From: Actinoplanes campanulatus | GTDB lineage: Bacteria; Actinomycetota; Actinomycetes; Mycobacteriales; Micromonosporaceae | Direction: 5' to 3' | Assembly (NCBI RefSeq): GCF_014647795.1 | Contig: NZ_BMPW01000004.1 | Span: 1-64,000 of the forward strand | DNA: 64,000 bases | Part shown: piece after piece, positions 16,951-25,364 of the stretch | How the letters are laid out: each line of letters begins with the position of its first letter | Position numbering within the stretch: the stretch's first letter is position 1 | Translations under genes and position numbers: made by a program | Notes under the pieces: generated by a model | Told to the model about the DNA's origin: nothing | Seen by the model: the letters and a program-made list of their open reading frames with translations, nothing else | Databases searched by the model: none

Positions 16951-17322
16951 GCCTACGCCCTCCGAACCGTTACGGGAAATGCCGCACCCGCGTGTCTCCG
17001 CTACCGGGCGTGCCGGTATCGGCGCCGATCCGCCGAGCGGCATGTCGATGTCGTGACTCTTCTCCGTCCGCTTCCTTGATCGCTCGGGCCCTTTCTCCCG
17101 AGGTCCCGGGCCAAAAGTCCTATTGAATCGGTAGTTGCCAATGAAATGGGTCGGGCATTCGGATACCTCTCTCAGCAGGGGAAGCCCTGTTGGCAGGCAT
17201 AGAACCCTCGCCGGCGCGGCGTTTCGGACCGGGTTGCACATCGAACCGATTCCTTCAGCGACCCTGTCGCCGCCGGCTGCCGCAACCGTCCATCGAATGG
17301 CTGACAGTCGTCATCGCGTTCC
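16951..17322. other. Gap upstream of the STAS/ATPase gene
   Basis: About 370 bases hold the GGAGGG ribosome site at the left edge and no other gene I can support. A stretch near 17120 is relatively AT-rich (ATTGAATCGGTAGTTGCC) and may hold the promoter of the minus-strand gene at 16126. Confidence 0.35.
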
Positions 17323-17490
17323 TTGTCGTGGCCGGGGCGGCGATGTAGGCCATCTTCTTGGCCGGCTTCTGGGGGAAGAGCGCGAACAGTTCCTTGACCG
17401 GGATCCCGCCGACGACCGACACGCGGCGCAGCGTGGCGGTCTCGCCCTTGGCGGCGTAGTCGGCGCGCAGGAAGGTGAGCGCCTTCCATC
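17323..17490 (-). pseudogene. Remnant of a DsrC/TusE-family sulfur-relay protein
   Basis: On the minus strand the reading WKALTFLRADYAAKGETATL, then RRVSVVGGIPVKELFALFPQ and KPAKKMAYIA, is the C-terminal two-thirds of an actinobacterial DsrC/TusE-type protein. The N-terminus is out of frame or absent, and the expected GLPKPxGCV end with its conserved cysteine is replaced by unrelated sequence. The gene is dead. Its presence fits the sulfur theme of the region. Confidence 0.65.
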
Positions 17491-17540
17491 GGTGCCCCAG
17501 AGCGCATCGACCGCTGTCGACGGGGCCTCTGGCCGGTACC

Positions 17541-17579
17541 ACCGATGGCACGGACGTTGAGACCGTCCGTGCCATCGGT
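17541..17579 (-). terminator. Terminator of the DoxX gene
   Basis: ACCGATGGCACGGACG (17541-17556) and its exact complement (17564-17579) form a 16-bp perfect stem with a 7-base loop. It lies 13 bases past the end of the DoxX-family gene. Confidence 0.8.
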
Positions 17580-17592
17580 GGGAAAGCGGGGA

Positions 17593-18177
17593 TCAGATCA
17601 GCCAGCGGTTGCGGTGCACGAACGGGAGCTTGGCCCACCAGCGGCCCAGGCCCCAGGTATGACCGGCGTAGGTGAGGGCGATGACGACGGCGGCGAGCCC
17701 GTAGAGGATGTGGTAATCCATGAACGGATTCGTGGAGTGGGTGGCCTCGCCGGCGGCGGTGGTCTGCGCCGGCGGGAACTCGGCGAACCACATGAGCAGC
17801 ATCATCACGGCGGCGGCGCCGGCGGCGATACGCAGGCCGATGCCGAGGACCAGGGCGGCGCCGATGCCGAGCAGACCGAACATGAACAGCCAGTCGGCCC
17901 ACGGCTGGCCGGCGATGTCGTTGAAGAAGCTTTGGAAGGGGCCGACCTCGACGCCGGAGAGGAAGCCTTTGGTGGGGGAGCCGCCGTTGATCCAGGCACG
18001 CTCTGTGGGGGTGGCGTATCCGAGGCCGAAGGTCTTGTCGGCAAATGCCCACAGAAAGACGAATCCGAGGCAGATGCGCAGCACCGCGAGGGAGCGGGCC
18101 GCGGTGTGGGTAAGCATCGAGCCGGGGGCGGGGGCGTGCTCGAGCGATGTGGCCGCGTCGCGGCCGGTAGCGGTCAT
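17593..18177 (-). CDS. DoxX-family membrane protein
   Basis: This 194-residue protein has four hydrophobic segments. The first is AVLRICLGFVFLWAFADKTF with the family-typical aromatic-Ala-Asp-Lys pattern, followed by WLFMFGLLGIGAALVLGIG, AAAVMMLLMWFAEFP and YGLAAVVIALTYAGHTWGLG. It matches the DoxX/DoxD superfamily, which includes the small subunit of thiosulfate:quinone oxidoreductase and redox-stress membrane partners. The ATG at 18177 has GAGGAGG nine bases upstream. It is divergent from a nitroreductase gene, and the shared gap carries a DosR-like box, so both are probably induced together. The exact electron donor is unknown. Confidence 0.78.
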   Translation of the reverse strand: MTATGRDAATSLEHAPAPGSMLTHTAARSLAVLRICLGFVFLWAFADKTFGLGYATPTERAWINGGSPTKGFLSGVEVGPFQSFFNDIAGQPWADWLFMFGLLGIGAALVLGIGLRIAAGAAAVMMLLMWFAEFPPAQTTAAGEATHSTNPFMDYHILYGLAAVVIALTYAGHTWGLGRWWAKLPFVHRNRWLI

Positions 18178-18262
18178 GATGTCCTCCTCAATCACGAATC
18201 TCTATGGCCGACTATCCGCCGCCGGGTGACGGGCCGAATGAGCTGAAGGACCCGACCGGAAG

Positions 18263-18279
18263 GGGCCGAAAGACCCGAA
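18263..18279. promoter_or_regulatory. DosR-like box between DoxX and nitroreductase genes
   Basis: GGGGCCGAAAGACCCGA reads TCGGGTCTTTCGGCCCC on the other strand, the same pattern as the box at 891. It lies 86 bases before the DoxX start and about 165 before the nitroreductase start. Control by the DevR-like regulator is inference. Confidence 0.45.
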
Positions 18280-18442
18280 CGGCGGCCCGCCCTGAGCGCC
18301 CTGTGACCGGATCGTCCTCCTGATGCCTCCGCCCTGCTCATGGTCGTTTCGGGACGGCCTGGCGGGTGTCGTTCCGCCTCGGGTTCCCCGCCGCTGTGGC
18401 AGGCTGGGTGAGGTTGTGACGGGGCGCCGCCGGGAGGACACC

Positions 18443-19411
18443 ATGACCGCTGACACGCAGACCCGTGACCTGCTGGCCCAGGCGGCGGGCGCCGCCCGTT
18501 ACGCGCCGTCGGTCCACAACACCCAACCCTGGCGCTGGGTGGTGTACCCCGACCGCCTGGAGCTGTTCGCGGTGACCGAGCGGCAGTTGCGCTTCCAGGA
18601 CCCGGACCAGCACATGCTGCTGATGAGCTGCGGCGCCGCGCTGCACCACGCCCGGGTCGCCCTGGACGCCGACGGCTGGGTCCATGAGGTCGAGCGTCCC
18701 GCCGCCGAGCCCCTCGCGATCATCCGGCCGCTCGAACGCCGTACCGCCGACCCGGCGGCCGTCCGCGTCCTCGACCAGCTGTCGCGGCGGCACACCGACC
18801 GCCGCACCATGAGCGACGAACCGGTCGACGTGAAGGTCCTCGACGCGTTCACCGCGGCCGCCGAGCAGGCCGGCGCCCGCCTGTGCCTGCTCAGCCGTGA
18901 TCAGGTCATCGAGCTGGCCGTCCTGGTGGAGCAGGCGCAGAAGGCGGAGACCTCCGACGATCTGCTCCAGGCCGAGACCTCCACGTGGGTCGGCGGGGAC
19001 CGCGCCGACGGCACCGGCATCCCGGACGGGAGCCTGCCCGCCGAACCGGCGCAGACCACCGTCGCGGGCCGGGACTTCGGCGTGACCGGCACCCTCCCGG
19101 TCGGGGCCGGGCACGACAGCGCCGTCACCTACGCGGTGCTCTACGGCACGGGCGACGAGCCGGCCGACTGGCTGCGCGCCGGCGAGGCGCTCAACGCCGT
19201 GTGGCTGGCCGCCACCGAGCACGGCGTGGCACTCACCCCGTTGAGCGGCCCGGTCGAGGTGGGTTTCACCCGGCAGCGGCTCGGCCACATGCTCGGTGGC
19301 GTCGGCACGCCGTACCTCGTGACGCGTCTCGGCATCGCCGACACCAGCGGCCCGGCCGCCGAGCCCACCCCGCGCCTGCCCGTCGAGCAGGTGGTCGAGA
19401 TCCGCGACTGA
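18443..19411 (+). CDS. Acg-like nitroreductase-fold protein
   Basis: This 322-residue protein of the nitroreductase/Acg type is found in actinobacterial dormancy regulons. The N-terminus has AAGAARYAPSVHNTQPWRWV, the FMN-contact motif of the family. A middle part carries RRHTDRRTMSDEPVD, and the C-terminal half has AGEALNAVWLAATEHGVALT and LGGVGTPYLVTRLG. Mycobacterial relatives bind FMN inside a closed lid and may store rather than use it; the catalytic role here is unknown. GGGAGGA lies five bases before the ATG. It shares a DosR-like box with the divergent DoxX gene. Confidence 0.85.
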   Translation: MTADTQTRDLLAQAAGAARYAPSVHNTQPWRWVVYPDRLELFAVTERQLRFQDPDQHMLLMSCGAALHHARVALDADGWVHEVERPAAEPLAIIRPLERRTADPAAVRVLDQLSRRHTDRRTMSDEPVDVKVLDAFTAAAEQAGARLCLLSRDQVIELAVLVEQAQKAETSDDLLQAETSTWVGGDRADGTGIPDGSLPAEPAQTTVAGRDFGVTGTLPVGAGHDSAVTYAVLYGTGDEPADWLRAGEALNAVWLAATEHGVALTPLSGPVEVGFTRQRLGHMLGGVGTPYLVTRLGIADTSGPAAEPTPRLPVEQVVEIRD

Positions 19412-19416
19412 CCCCC

Positions 19417-19463
19417 GGCCGAAGGTCCCATTGGCCACCATCCATGTTTTGGGACGTTCGGCC
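19417..19463. promoter_or_regulatory. Pair of inverted DosR-like boxes (or hairpin)
   Basis: GGCCGAAGGTCCCA (19417-19430) and TGGGACGTTCGGCC (19450-19463) are inverted copies with one mismatch and a 19-base gap. They could be two DosR-like boxes for the deacetylase gene at 19540, or the stem of a terminator for the nitroreductase gene that ends at 19411. No T-tract follows, which favours the operator reading. Confidence 0.45.
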
Positions 19464-19539
19464 TTGAACCTCCGCACACCACCGCCGCACGGTGGGGGTG
19501 TAGCGCGGGCACCCCCGCCCGTGCGCGGAGGTGATCCCT

Positions 19540-20928
19540 GTGGACGCAGGGCGCTCGACCCGGGTGACGCTGCGGACCGCGGTGCTCGCCCTTTCCCTTC
19601 CGGCACTCACTCTGACCGCCGCGCCGGCCGTCGCTGCCGACGTCACGCCCTACCGGGCGCAGGTCTTCACCCAGGGGTACGACACGAGCAAGGTCGCCAC
19701 CCTCACGTTCGATCTGGACTGGCGCACCGGCACGGCTGACCAGATCGCGGCCAGTAGGGCGAATCTGGACACGGTGCTGCGCGTGTTCGCCGCCAACGGC
19801 ATCATCGGCGGCTTCGGCATGACCGGACGGTTCGCCGAACAGAACCCGGCCGAGGCACGGAACATCGCCACCCAGGGTCACAAGATCATCAATCACAGCT
19901 GGAGCCACCCCGACTTCATGACCCTGACCCAGGCCCAGCGCTGGTCCCAACTGGACCGGACCGAGGCGGCGTTCCGAGCCGCGGGCGTCAGCTCGGCCGG
20001 CTGGTTCCGGGCGCCGTACCGGTCCGGGTACACGAACGCCGCCCTCAACCGCGATCTCGCGCTGCGCGGCTTCTACATCAACGCCGACTGGACCTTCGAC
20101 ACCACCGGCTACCAGGGCGCCGACTGGGCCACGGTGAGCGGCCGCATCGACCGCTTCCTCAAGCCCGGCGCGATCGTCGTCATGCACGTCAGCATCCCGT
20201 CCAGCGACCCCGGCAACCTGCAAAAGATCATCGACAAGATCAAGGGCCAGGGGTACGCCTTCGTGAGCCCCTTCCAGGCGGTCACCCGAGGCCCGATCCG
20301 GACGGCGTACCTGACCGCCGGCGGACAGTCCTCACTGGGCGCCGCCACCACCGGGCCGATGCAGGCCACCACGGCCGGCACCGAGGTCCAGTGGTTCCAG
20401 AAGGGACGGCTGTACCATTCGGCGGCGACCGGCGCCCACGCGGTCCGCGGCGCGATCCTCACCAAGTACCGCGCGCTCGGCACCGCCGGCTCCTTCCTGC
20501 GCTACCCGACCGCCGGCGAGCGGCCGGGTGCGGGCGGCGGCTGGTACAGCACCTTCCAGGGCGGCTCGATCTACTGGTCGCCGGCGACCGGCGCCCACGA
20601 GGTGCACGGCGCCATCCGTACCAGGTGGCTGGCTCTCGGCGGTGAGGGCGGCCATCTCGGCTACCCGCGCTCCGACGAGACGGCGGTCAGCGTGGGCCGG
20701 GCCGTGCAGTTCCAGCGCGGCAACGCCTACTGGAACAGCACCGACGGCGCCCACGTGGTCCGCGGCGGCATCCTGACCCGCTACCTCGCCCTCGGCGGCA
20801 CCGGCAGCCGGCTGGGCCCGCCCACCAGCGACGAGTACGCCGTCGCAGTGGGCTGGCGCAGCGACTTCCGGCACGGTTCCCTGACCTGGAACAGCACCAC
20901 CGGCACCATCACCGTCGTCTACCGCTGA
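19540..20928 (+). CDS. Secreted polysaccharide deacetylase with LGFP repeats
   Basis: This 462-residue exported enzyme has a signal peptide (about 1-33, ending PAVAADV). The NodB-type deacetylase domain (about 45-235) shows TFDLDWRTG (motif 1), HSWSHPDF (zinc-binding histidines) and RAPYRSGY (motif 3). The remainder (about 260-462) contains four LGFP-type repeats, for example GAILTKYRALG..FLRYPT, GAIRTRWLALG..LGYP and GGILTRYLALG..LGPP. LGFP repeats are thought to anchor proteins to actinobacterial cell-wall glycans. The likely substrate is peptidoglycan or another cell-wall polysaccharide. GTG 19540 was chosen because GGAGGTGAT is correctly spaced; a GTG at 19531 overlaps that site. Confidence 0.88.
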   Translation: MDAGRSTRVTLRTAVLALSLPALTLTAAPAVAADVTPYRAQVFTQGYDTSKVATLTFDLDWRTGTADQIAASRANLDTVLRVFAANGIIGGFGMTGRFAEQNPAEARNIATQGHKIINHSWSHPDFMTLTQAQRWSQLDRTEAAFRAAGVSSAGWFRAPYRSGYTNAALNRDLALRGFYINADWTFDTTGYQGADWATVSGRIDRFLKPGAIVVMHVSIPSSDPGNLQKIIDKIKGQGYAFVSPFQAVTRGPIRTAYLTAGGQSSLGAATTGPMQATTAGTEVQWFQKGRLYHSAATGAHAVRGAILTKYRALGTAGSFLRYPTAGERPGAGGGWYSTFQGGSIYWSPATGAHEVHGAIRTRWLALGGEGGHLGYPRSDETAVSVGRAVQFQRGNAYWNSTDGAHVVRGGILTRYLALGGTGSRLGPPTSDEYAVAVGWRSDFRHGSLTWNSTTGTITVVYR

Positions 20929-20950
20929 CCTCGACAGCCGGGCCGCGCCG

Positions 20951-21526
20951 TCACCCGGCGGTGGCCCGGTAGCGGAGCACGACCACGCCGCTGTCCAGTG
21001 GGGTCGCGTCGATCAGGCCGAAACGGTGTGGGTCGAATCCGGTGGTGGCGAGGGGGATGCCGGCGCCGGCCACGATCGGGTTCAGTTTGATGACCAGTTC
21101 GTCGACGACGGGCAGCAGTTGCCCGGCCAGGCTGCCGCCGCCGGCCAGCCAGATGTCGAGGCCGGGCTGCTGCTTGAGTTTGTCGACCAGGGCACGCGGA
21201 TCGTCGGCCACCACCTGGACGGCCGGATCCGCCGAGGCCGGCAGCGTGCGGGAGAACACGAACTGCTTCAGATGCGCGTACGGCGAAATGATCCCGGCCT
21301 GTAAGGCCGGCTCGTAGGTGTGCCGTCCCATCAGCACCGTGTCGAACACGCGGTTCGGCCCCTCGACGCCCAGGGGGCCGCGCAGGTGGGTGGGCACGGT
21401 TTCCGGATATCGCGTGCTCATGAACGTGGTGACGTCGTCGTGGATCGTCATGAAGTCCCACGAGCCGTCGGGCGCGGCGATGAAACCGTCGATGGTGCTG
21501 GCGACGAAATAGACGAGCTTTCGCAA
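20951..21526 (-). CDS. Dihydrofolate reductase-like (RibD C-terminal domain) protein
   Basis: This is a 191-residue protein with the RibD_C/DHFR fold. LRKLVYFVASTIDGFIAAPD is the N-terminal strand and substrate loop, VLMGRHTYE is the NADPH-contact motif, QFVFSRTLP follows, and IWLAGGGSLAGQLLP is the second nucleotide-binding loop. It is likely an NADPH-dependent reductase of unknown substrate. The TTG start at 21526 has GAGGAG upstream and matches the MRKL start of relatives. It is divergent from a TetR regulator, whose operator lies between them, so it is probably that regulator's target. Confidence 0.85.
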   Translation of the reverse strand: MRKLVYFVASTIDGFIAAPDGSWDFMTIHDDVTTFMSTRYPETVPTHLRGPLGVEGPNRVFDTVLMGRHTYEPALQAGIISPYAHLKQFVFSRTLPASADPAVQVVADDPRALVDKLKQQPGLDIWLAGGGSLAGQLLPVVDELVIKLNPIVAGAGIPLATTGFDPHRFGLIDATPLDSGVVVLRYRATAG

Positions 21527-21574
21527 GATGACTCCTCGGTCGATCACAACCACTATGGCTGTCGTGGTTCGTAA

Positions 21575-21591
21575 ACTACAACACCTGTAGT
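21575..21591. promoter_or_regulatory. Palindromic operator between reductase and TetR genes
   Basis: ACTACAACACCTGTAGT is a perfect inverted repeat (6-bp arms, 5-base centre) in the 86-base divergent gap. It is the probable binding site of the TetR-family protein at 21613. Confidence 0.65.
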
Positions 21592-21612
21592 GGTTCCTGC
21601 TAGTGTCCGCGC

Positions 21613-22179
21613 ATGGTCAGAAATCCGGAGCGCCGCCGCGCCCTCGCCGACGCCGGGCTGCGCGTGCTCGCCGCGAGCGGGGCCCGCGGGCTCACCCACC
21701 GCGCCGTCGACCAGGAGGCCGGGGTGCCCGCCGGAACGGCGTCGAACTACTTCCGGTCCCGCGACGCGCTGCTCGGCGCCCTCGGCGAGCGGATCATGGA
21801 ACGGTTCGCCCCCGATGAGACGGTGGTCGCCGGCCTGGCCGCCCGCGAGCCGGGCCGAGAGTTGTTCGTCGACTACCTGCGCTACATCCTGGAGCGCACC
21901 ACCCGGCAGCCCGATCTGACCCGGGCGCTGATCGAGCTGCGGCTGGAGGCGGCCCGGCGGCCGGGACTGTCCGAGATCCTCGGCGGCACGCTGCGGGCCG
22001 GCTTCCGCGACGACGTGGCGTTCCACCTCACCACCGGCCTGCCGGGCGGGGCCTTCGAGATCGCGCTGCTGCACTACGCGATGGACGGTCTGCTGCTGGA
22101 CATGCTGACCACGTCGATCGGGGCGGACGCCGATCCGGACGAGGTGGTGACGGCCTTCGTGGACAGGCTCGTCTTCTGA
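21613..22179 (+). CDS. TetR-family transcriptional regulator
   Basis: This 188-residue regulator has an N-terminal TetR helix-turn-helix (about 5-55): ALADAGLRVLAASGARGLTH, RAVDQEAGVPAGTASNYFRS and RDALLGALGERI. The C-terminal ligand-binding part is all-helical (REPGRELFVDYLRYILERTT, EIALLHYAMDGLLLDML). It is divergent from, and probably represses, the reductase gene at 20951 through the ACTACA/TGTAGT operator. The inducer is unknown. Confidence 0.88.
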   Translation: MVRNPERRRALADAGLRVLAASGARGLTHRAVDQEAGVPAGTASNYFRSRDALLGALGERIMERFAPDETVVAGLAAREPGRELFVDYLRYILERTTRQPDLTRALIELRLEAARRPGLSEILGGTLRAGFRDDVAFHLTTGLPGGAFEIALLHYAMDGLLLDMLTTSIGADADPDEVVTAFVDRLVF

Positions 22180-22261
22180 CGCCCCTGGGTCAGCGCCACC
22201 CCGTGACGGGACGGTACTGTCCCGGTGTGGCGTTGAGTTACCTTTCCGGGATGGCGTCGTA

Positions 22262-23224
22262 GTGGCGACGCCCGCCGGGCCCCCGGTCGACCCGGAGCAG
22301 CTCAGGGCGCATGCCGCCCAGCTCGACCGGTTGCGCGTGCGGCTCGGGCAGGTCCGGCTCACCGGACGGCAGATCGAGAAGGGCCAGACCGCTTTCGGAG
22401 CGCTCTGCGGCTGGATTCTCACCGGCCTGGGTGACCGCTATCAAAAACACGACGAGCTTCTGGCGTACGTCGAGGAGACGCTGGTCCTGACCGTTCGCGG
22501 TCTGCGTCGGGTGGCCGCCGGTGAGCAGCCGCTGGCCGAGATGGTGGGCCAGCCGGACGAGGGCTCCGCCGACGAGGACGCCCCGTCGGCCCCGGAGATC
22601 ATCGACGGCGTGCTGGAGGCGGTCAACAGCCGCGATTGGGTGGAGCCGCTGCTCGCCGAGGCCGCCCCGGTCGCCGAGTTCGCCACCCCGGTGACCGGCA
22701 TGTTCATGCTGCTGCGGACCGGTGGCCTGGAGTACGCGACCACGCATGTCGAACCGCTTCGCCGCCTGCTGGACGATCTCACCGGCACCCCGGAGGTGGT
22801 CGCCGACCAGGCCGGCCACTGGGACGTGATGGCCGGTGACCTGCGCCGGCTGGCGTCCGATCTGGAGTGGTGCCTGGCCGGGGCGTTCCCCGGGCCGGAG
22901 CGGCCGGACGCGCGCGCCTACCTGGACATCATGGCGAACAACGTGGAGGCGCTGCGCGGGCTGGCCGCGACCTCGACGGCCATGACATTGATCACCAGGT
23001 CGGCCGGTGACCTGATCCTGTTGGCCCGCGACATCGTGCGCGGCCTGATCGGCGACCTGTTCGCCCGGGCGAGCCTGTGGGTGATCGACAGTCCGGAGGT
23101 GGTGACCCGGCCGGTGCTGGTCGCGCGGCTCGCGAGCCTGGTCACCGCGGCGTGGCGGATCAACGCCTACGTCACCGCGCTGACCACCAGCATCGCGAAT
23201 CTCTCGCGCAGCATCGACGGTTGA
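22262..23224 (+). CDS. Uncharacterised helical protein, possibly ESX/WXG100-related
   Basis: This is a 320-residue, almost entirely alpha-helical protein without a signal peptide. The N-terminal part (DPEQLRAHAAQLDRLRVRLG, then DRYQKHDELLAYVEETLVLT) resembles the helical hairpins of EspC/WXG100-type proteins. The C-terminal half has VVADQAGHWDVMAGDLRRLA with a central W, and an amphipathic, partly hydrophobic helix pair near residues 240-300. The resemblance is structural only; the function is unknown. The GTG start at 22262 is the first in frame after a stop; the ribosome site is weak. No type VII secretion genes are in the window. Confidence 0.6.
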   Translation: MATPAGPPVDPEQLRAHAAQLDRLRVRLGQVRLTGRQIEKGQTAFGALCGWILTGLGDRYQKHDELLAYVEETLVLTVRGLRRVAAGEQPLAEMVGQPDEGSADEDAPSAPEIIDGVLEAVNSRDWVEPLLAEAAPVAEFATPVTGMFMLLRTGGLEYATTHVEPLRRLLDDLTGTPEVVADQAGHWDVMAGDLRRLASDLEWCLAGAFPGPERPDARAYLDIMANNVEALRGLAATSTAMTLITRSAGDLILLARDIVRGLIGDLFARASLWVIDSPEVVTRPVLVARLASLVTAAWRINAYVTALTTSIANLSRSIDG

Positions 23225-23296
23225 TCGCGGGACTTTACCGTACGGGCGGGCGCGTTCCCTCCACGCCCCGGGCTAGGCGGACACACCCTCCAGCGC

Positions 23297-23315
23297 TTAG
23301 GTTAGGCGAACCTAA
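23297..23315. promoter_or_regulatory. Iron box 1 (IdeR/DmdR-type), acyltransferase promoter
   Basis: TTAGGTTAGGCGAACCTAA matches the actinobacterial iron-repressor consensus at 18 of 19 positions. It lies 15 bases before the acyltransferase ATG. Under iron sufficiency an IdeR/DmdR-type repressor would shut this promoter. Confidence 0.9.
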
Positions 23316-23330
23316 GTAAAGGGGGATCCG

Positions 23331-23951
23331 ATGAGTGCGGAAACCTGGTCGGCGGAGTCCTTCCGGGAGCTGACCGACGGCCTCGACCCGGCCGTGGTCG
23401 CGGCCGGCCCACCGCCCGTCCCGAAACTGGACGGGCCCTGGCGGGTTCGGGTGGCCGACCCGGACGCCGGCGACGGCAAAGTGGTCGCCGACTGGATGGC
23501 ACTGCCGCACGTGGACCTGTTCTGGGAGCAGAACTGGCCGGTCGAGCGGTGGGACGCGGTGCTCCGGCGGCAGCTCGCGGGGGCGTGCACGCTGCCCCTG
23601 ATCGCCGCTCGCGACGGGGCGGACCTGGCCTACCTGGAGGTCTACCGGACACCGCGCGACGTGGTCGGCCGGTACTACCCGGCGGAGCCCTACGACCTGG
23701 GCGTCCACATCGCCGTCGGGCCGCTCGAGGCGACCGACCGCGGTCTCGGCCGGGAGTTGATGGCGGCGCTGGTCGACGGCCTGTTCGCGGCCGACCCCCG
23801 GTGTCCGCGGGTGGTCGCCGACCCGGACGCCCGGCACGCCATGGCATGCCGGATGTTCGCCGCCGCGGGTTTCGAGCCGCTCGTCGAGGTCGATCTGGGG
23901 CACAAGTGTGCCGCGCTCATGTCGCATCCACGACCCGCTTTACGTGCCTGA
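23331..23951 (+). CDS. GNAT-fold N-hydroxy-ornithine/lysine acyltransferase (IucB/MbtK type)
   Basis: This 206-residue member of the siderophore acetyltransferase family has MALPHVDLFWEQNWPVERWD (hallmark WMxxPHVxxFW.Q.W), AYLEVYRTPRDVVGRYY and DLGVHIAVGP. The acetyl-CoA site region reads DRGLGRELMAALVDG, and RVVADPDARHAMACRMFAAA closes the domain. It transfers an acyl group, probably acetyl, to the hydroxylamine made by the neighbouring monooxygenase, creating the hydroxamate before loading by the NRPS. An iron box sits directly upstream and a second one separates it from the monooxygenase gene. The acyl donor cannot be told from sequence. Confidence 0.85.
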   Translation: MSAETWSAESFRELTDGLDPAVVAAGPPPVPKLDGPWRVRVADPDAGDGKVVADWMALPHVDLFWEQNWPVERWDAVLRRQLAGACTLPLIAARDGADLAYLEVYRTPRDVVGRYYPAEPYDLGVHIAVGPLEATDRGLGRELMAALVDGLFAADPRCPRVVADPDARHAMACRMFAAAGFEPLVEVDLGHKCAALMSHPRPALRA

Positions 23952-23956
23952 AATTG

Positions 23957-23975
23957 TTAGGTTAGCCTAACCTCC
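23957..23975. promoter_or_regulatory. Iron box 2, monooxygenase operon promoter
   Basis: TTAGGTTAGCCTAACCTCC contains the near-perfect palindrome AGGTTAGCCTAACCT (23959-23973). It lies in the 60-base gap before the monooxygenase start at 24012, giving this operon its own iron-controlled promoter. Confidence 0.88.
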
Positions 23976-24011
23976 GCACGGCAGTGCCGCTCCGCTCGAA
24001 AGGGCCTGACC

Positions 24012-25364
24012 TTGAATCCCTCCGACTCCACGGTGTACGACCTGGTCGGCATCGGTTTCGGACCGTCCAACCTGGCCCTCGCCATCGCCGTCGAGGAGCA
24101 CAACGCCCGGTGCGCCCGTCTCGAGGACCGCATCGAGGCCGTCTTCCTGGAGAAGCAGGAGGAGTTCGGCTGGCATCGCGGGATGCTGTTCGAGAACGCG
24201 ACGATGCAGGTCTCCTTCCTCAAGGACCTGGTCACCATGCGCAACCCGGCCAGCGACTTCAGCTTCGTCTCCTACCTGCACGCCCACGACCGGCTCGCCG
24301 ACTTCATCAACTACAAGACGATGTACCCGCTGCGGGTCGAGTTCCACGACTACCTCAGCTGGGCCGCCGGCCGGATGAAGAACAGCGTGGCGTACGGGCA
24401 CACGGTCACCGACGTCATTCCGGTCACCGGCCCTGACGGCCAGGCCCGCGCGGTCGACGTGATCGCCCGGCACGCCGGCGGCACCCGCGTCGTGCGGGCC
24501 CGCAACGTGGTCGTCGCCGCCGGCCTGGAAGCGGCCATGCCACCGGAGGTCACCGCCTCCGAGCGGGTCTGGCACAACCTCGACATCCTGCACCGCGTCG
24601 AGACGTTCGAGGTCGCCGAACCCCAACGGTTCGTGGTGGTCGGCGCCGGCCAGAGCGCCGCCGAGACGGTCGCCTTCCTGCACGAGCGCTACCCGGCCGC
24701 CGAGGTCTGCTCGGTCTTCCTCCGGTACGGCTACAGCCCCGCCGACGACAGCAACTTCGCCAACGGCATCTTCGACCCGTCCGCCGTGGACCTCTACTAC
24801 GGCGCCCCGGACGACGTGAAGCGGATGCTGTTCGACTACCACCGCAACACCAATTACTCGGTGGTGGACGGCGACCTGATCACCGAGCTGTACCGCAAGG
24901 CGTACGGTGAAAGAATCCTGGGCCGCAACCGGCTCCGCATCCTGAACGCCTCCCGGGTCACCGGCCTGAAACCGCGCCCCGACGGCGTCGAACTGGTCGT
25001 CGAACACCTGCCCACCGGCGAGTTGACCGAGCTGAGCGCCGACGCCGTCGTCTACGCCACCGGCTGCCGCCCGGTCGACGCCGCGACACTGCTCGGCGCG
25101 ACCGGCCCGCGGTGCCGGCGCGACGACGAGGGCCTGCCGCGCATCGGCCGCGACTACCGGCTCGTCACCGACCCGGCCCTGCACGCCGGCGTCTACCTCC
25201 AGGGCGCGACCGAGCACACGCACGGCATCACGTCCTCCCTGCTGTCCGCCGTGGCGGTGCGATCCGGCGAGATCGTCGCGTCGGTCGCCGCCCGGCTCGC
25301 CGATCGCCACCCCGTCCCGGCCGCCGAGCCGTGGACGCTCGTCACCTCCGGAGACCGACAATGA
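24012..25364 (+). CDS. L-ornithine (or lysine) N-monooxygenase
   Basis: This 450-residue flavin-dependent N-hydroxylase belongs to the SidA/PvdA/IucD family. The FAD-binding motif GIGFGPSNLA is at 13-22, followed by LKDLVTMRNPASDFSFVSYL and FINYKTMYPLRVEFHDYLSW of the substrate side. The NADPH-binding motif is VVVGAGQSAAE, and SNFANGIFDP forms the active-site strip. VYATGCRP and EHTHGITSSLLS close the fold. The pattern favours L-ornithine N5-hydroxylation over lysine, but I cannot be certain. The start is TTG with a GAAAGGGCC ribosome region. It is the first gene of a tightly overlapping set with the carrier protein (ATGA) and MbtH (ATGA). Confidence 0.9.
   Translation: MNPSDSTVYDLVGIGFGPSNLALAIAVEEHNARCARLEDRIEAVFLEKQEEFGWHRGMLFENATMQVSFLKDLVTMRNPASDFSFVSYLHAHDRLADFINYKTMYPLRVEFHDYLSWAAGRMKNSVAYGHTVTDVIPVTGPDGQARAVDVIARHAGGTRVVRARNVVVAAGLEAAMPPEVTASERVWHNLDILHRVETFEVAEPQRFVVVGAGQSAAETVAFLHERYPAAEVCSVFLRYGYSPADDSNFANGIFDPSAVDLYYGAPDDVKRMLFDYHRNTNYSVVDGDLITELYRKAYGERILGRNRLRILNASRVTGLKPRPDGVELVVEHLPTGELTELSADAVVYATGCRPVDAATLLGATGPRCRRDDEGLPRIGRDYRLVTDPALHAGVYLQGATEHTHGITSSLLSAVAVRSGEIVASVAARLADRHPVPAAEPWTLVTSGDRQ

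Noticed and set aside
22207-22225. CGGGACGGTACTGTCCCGG inverted repeat before the helical protein
   Set aside because: The centre is imperfect and the element is short, with no T-tract and no partner regulator; too weak to call as operator or terminator.
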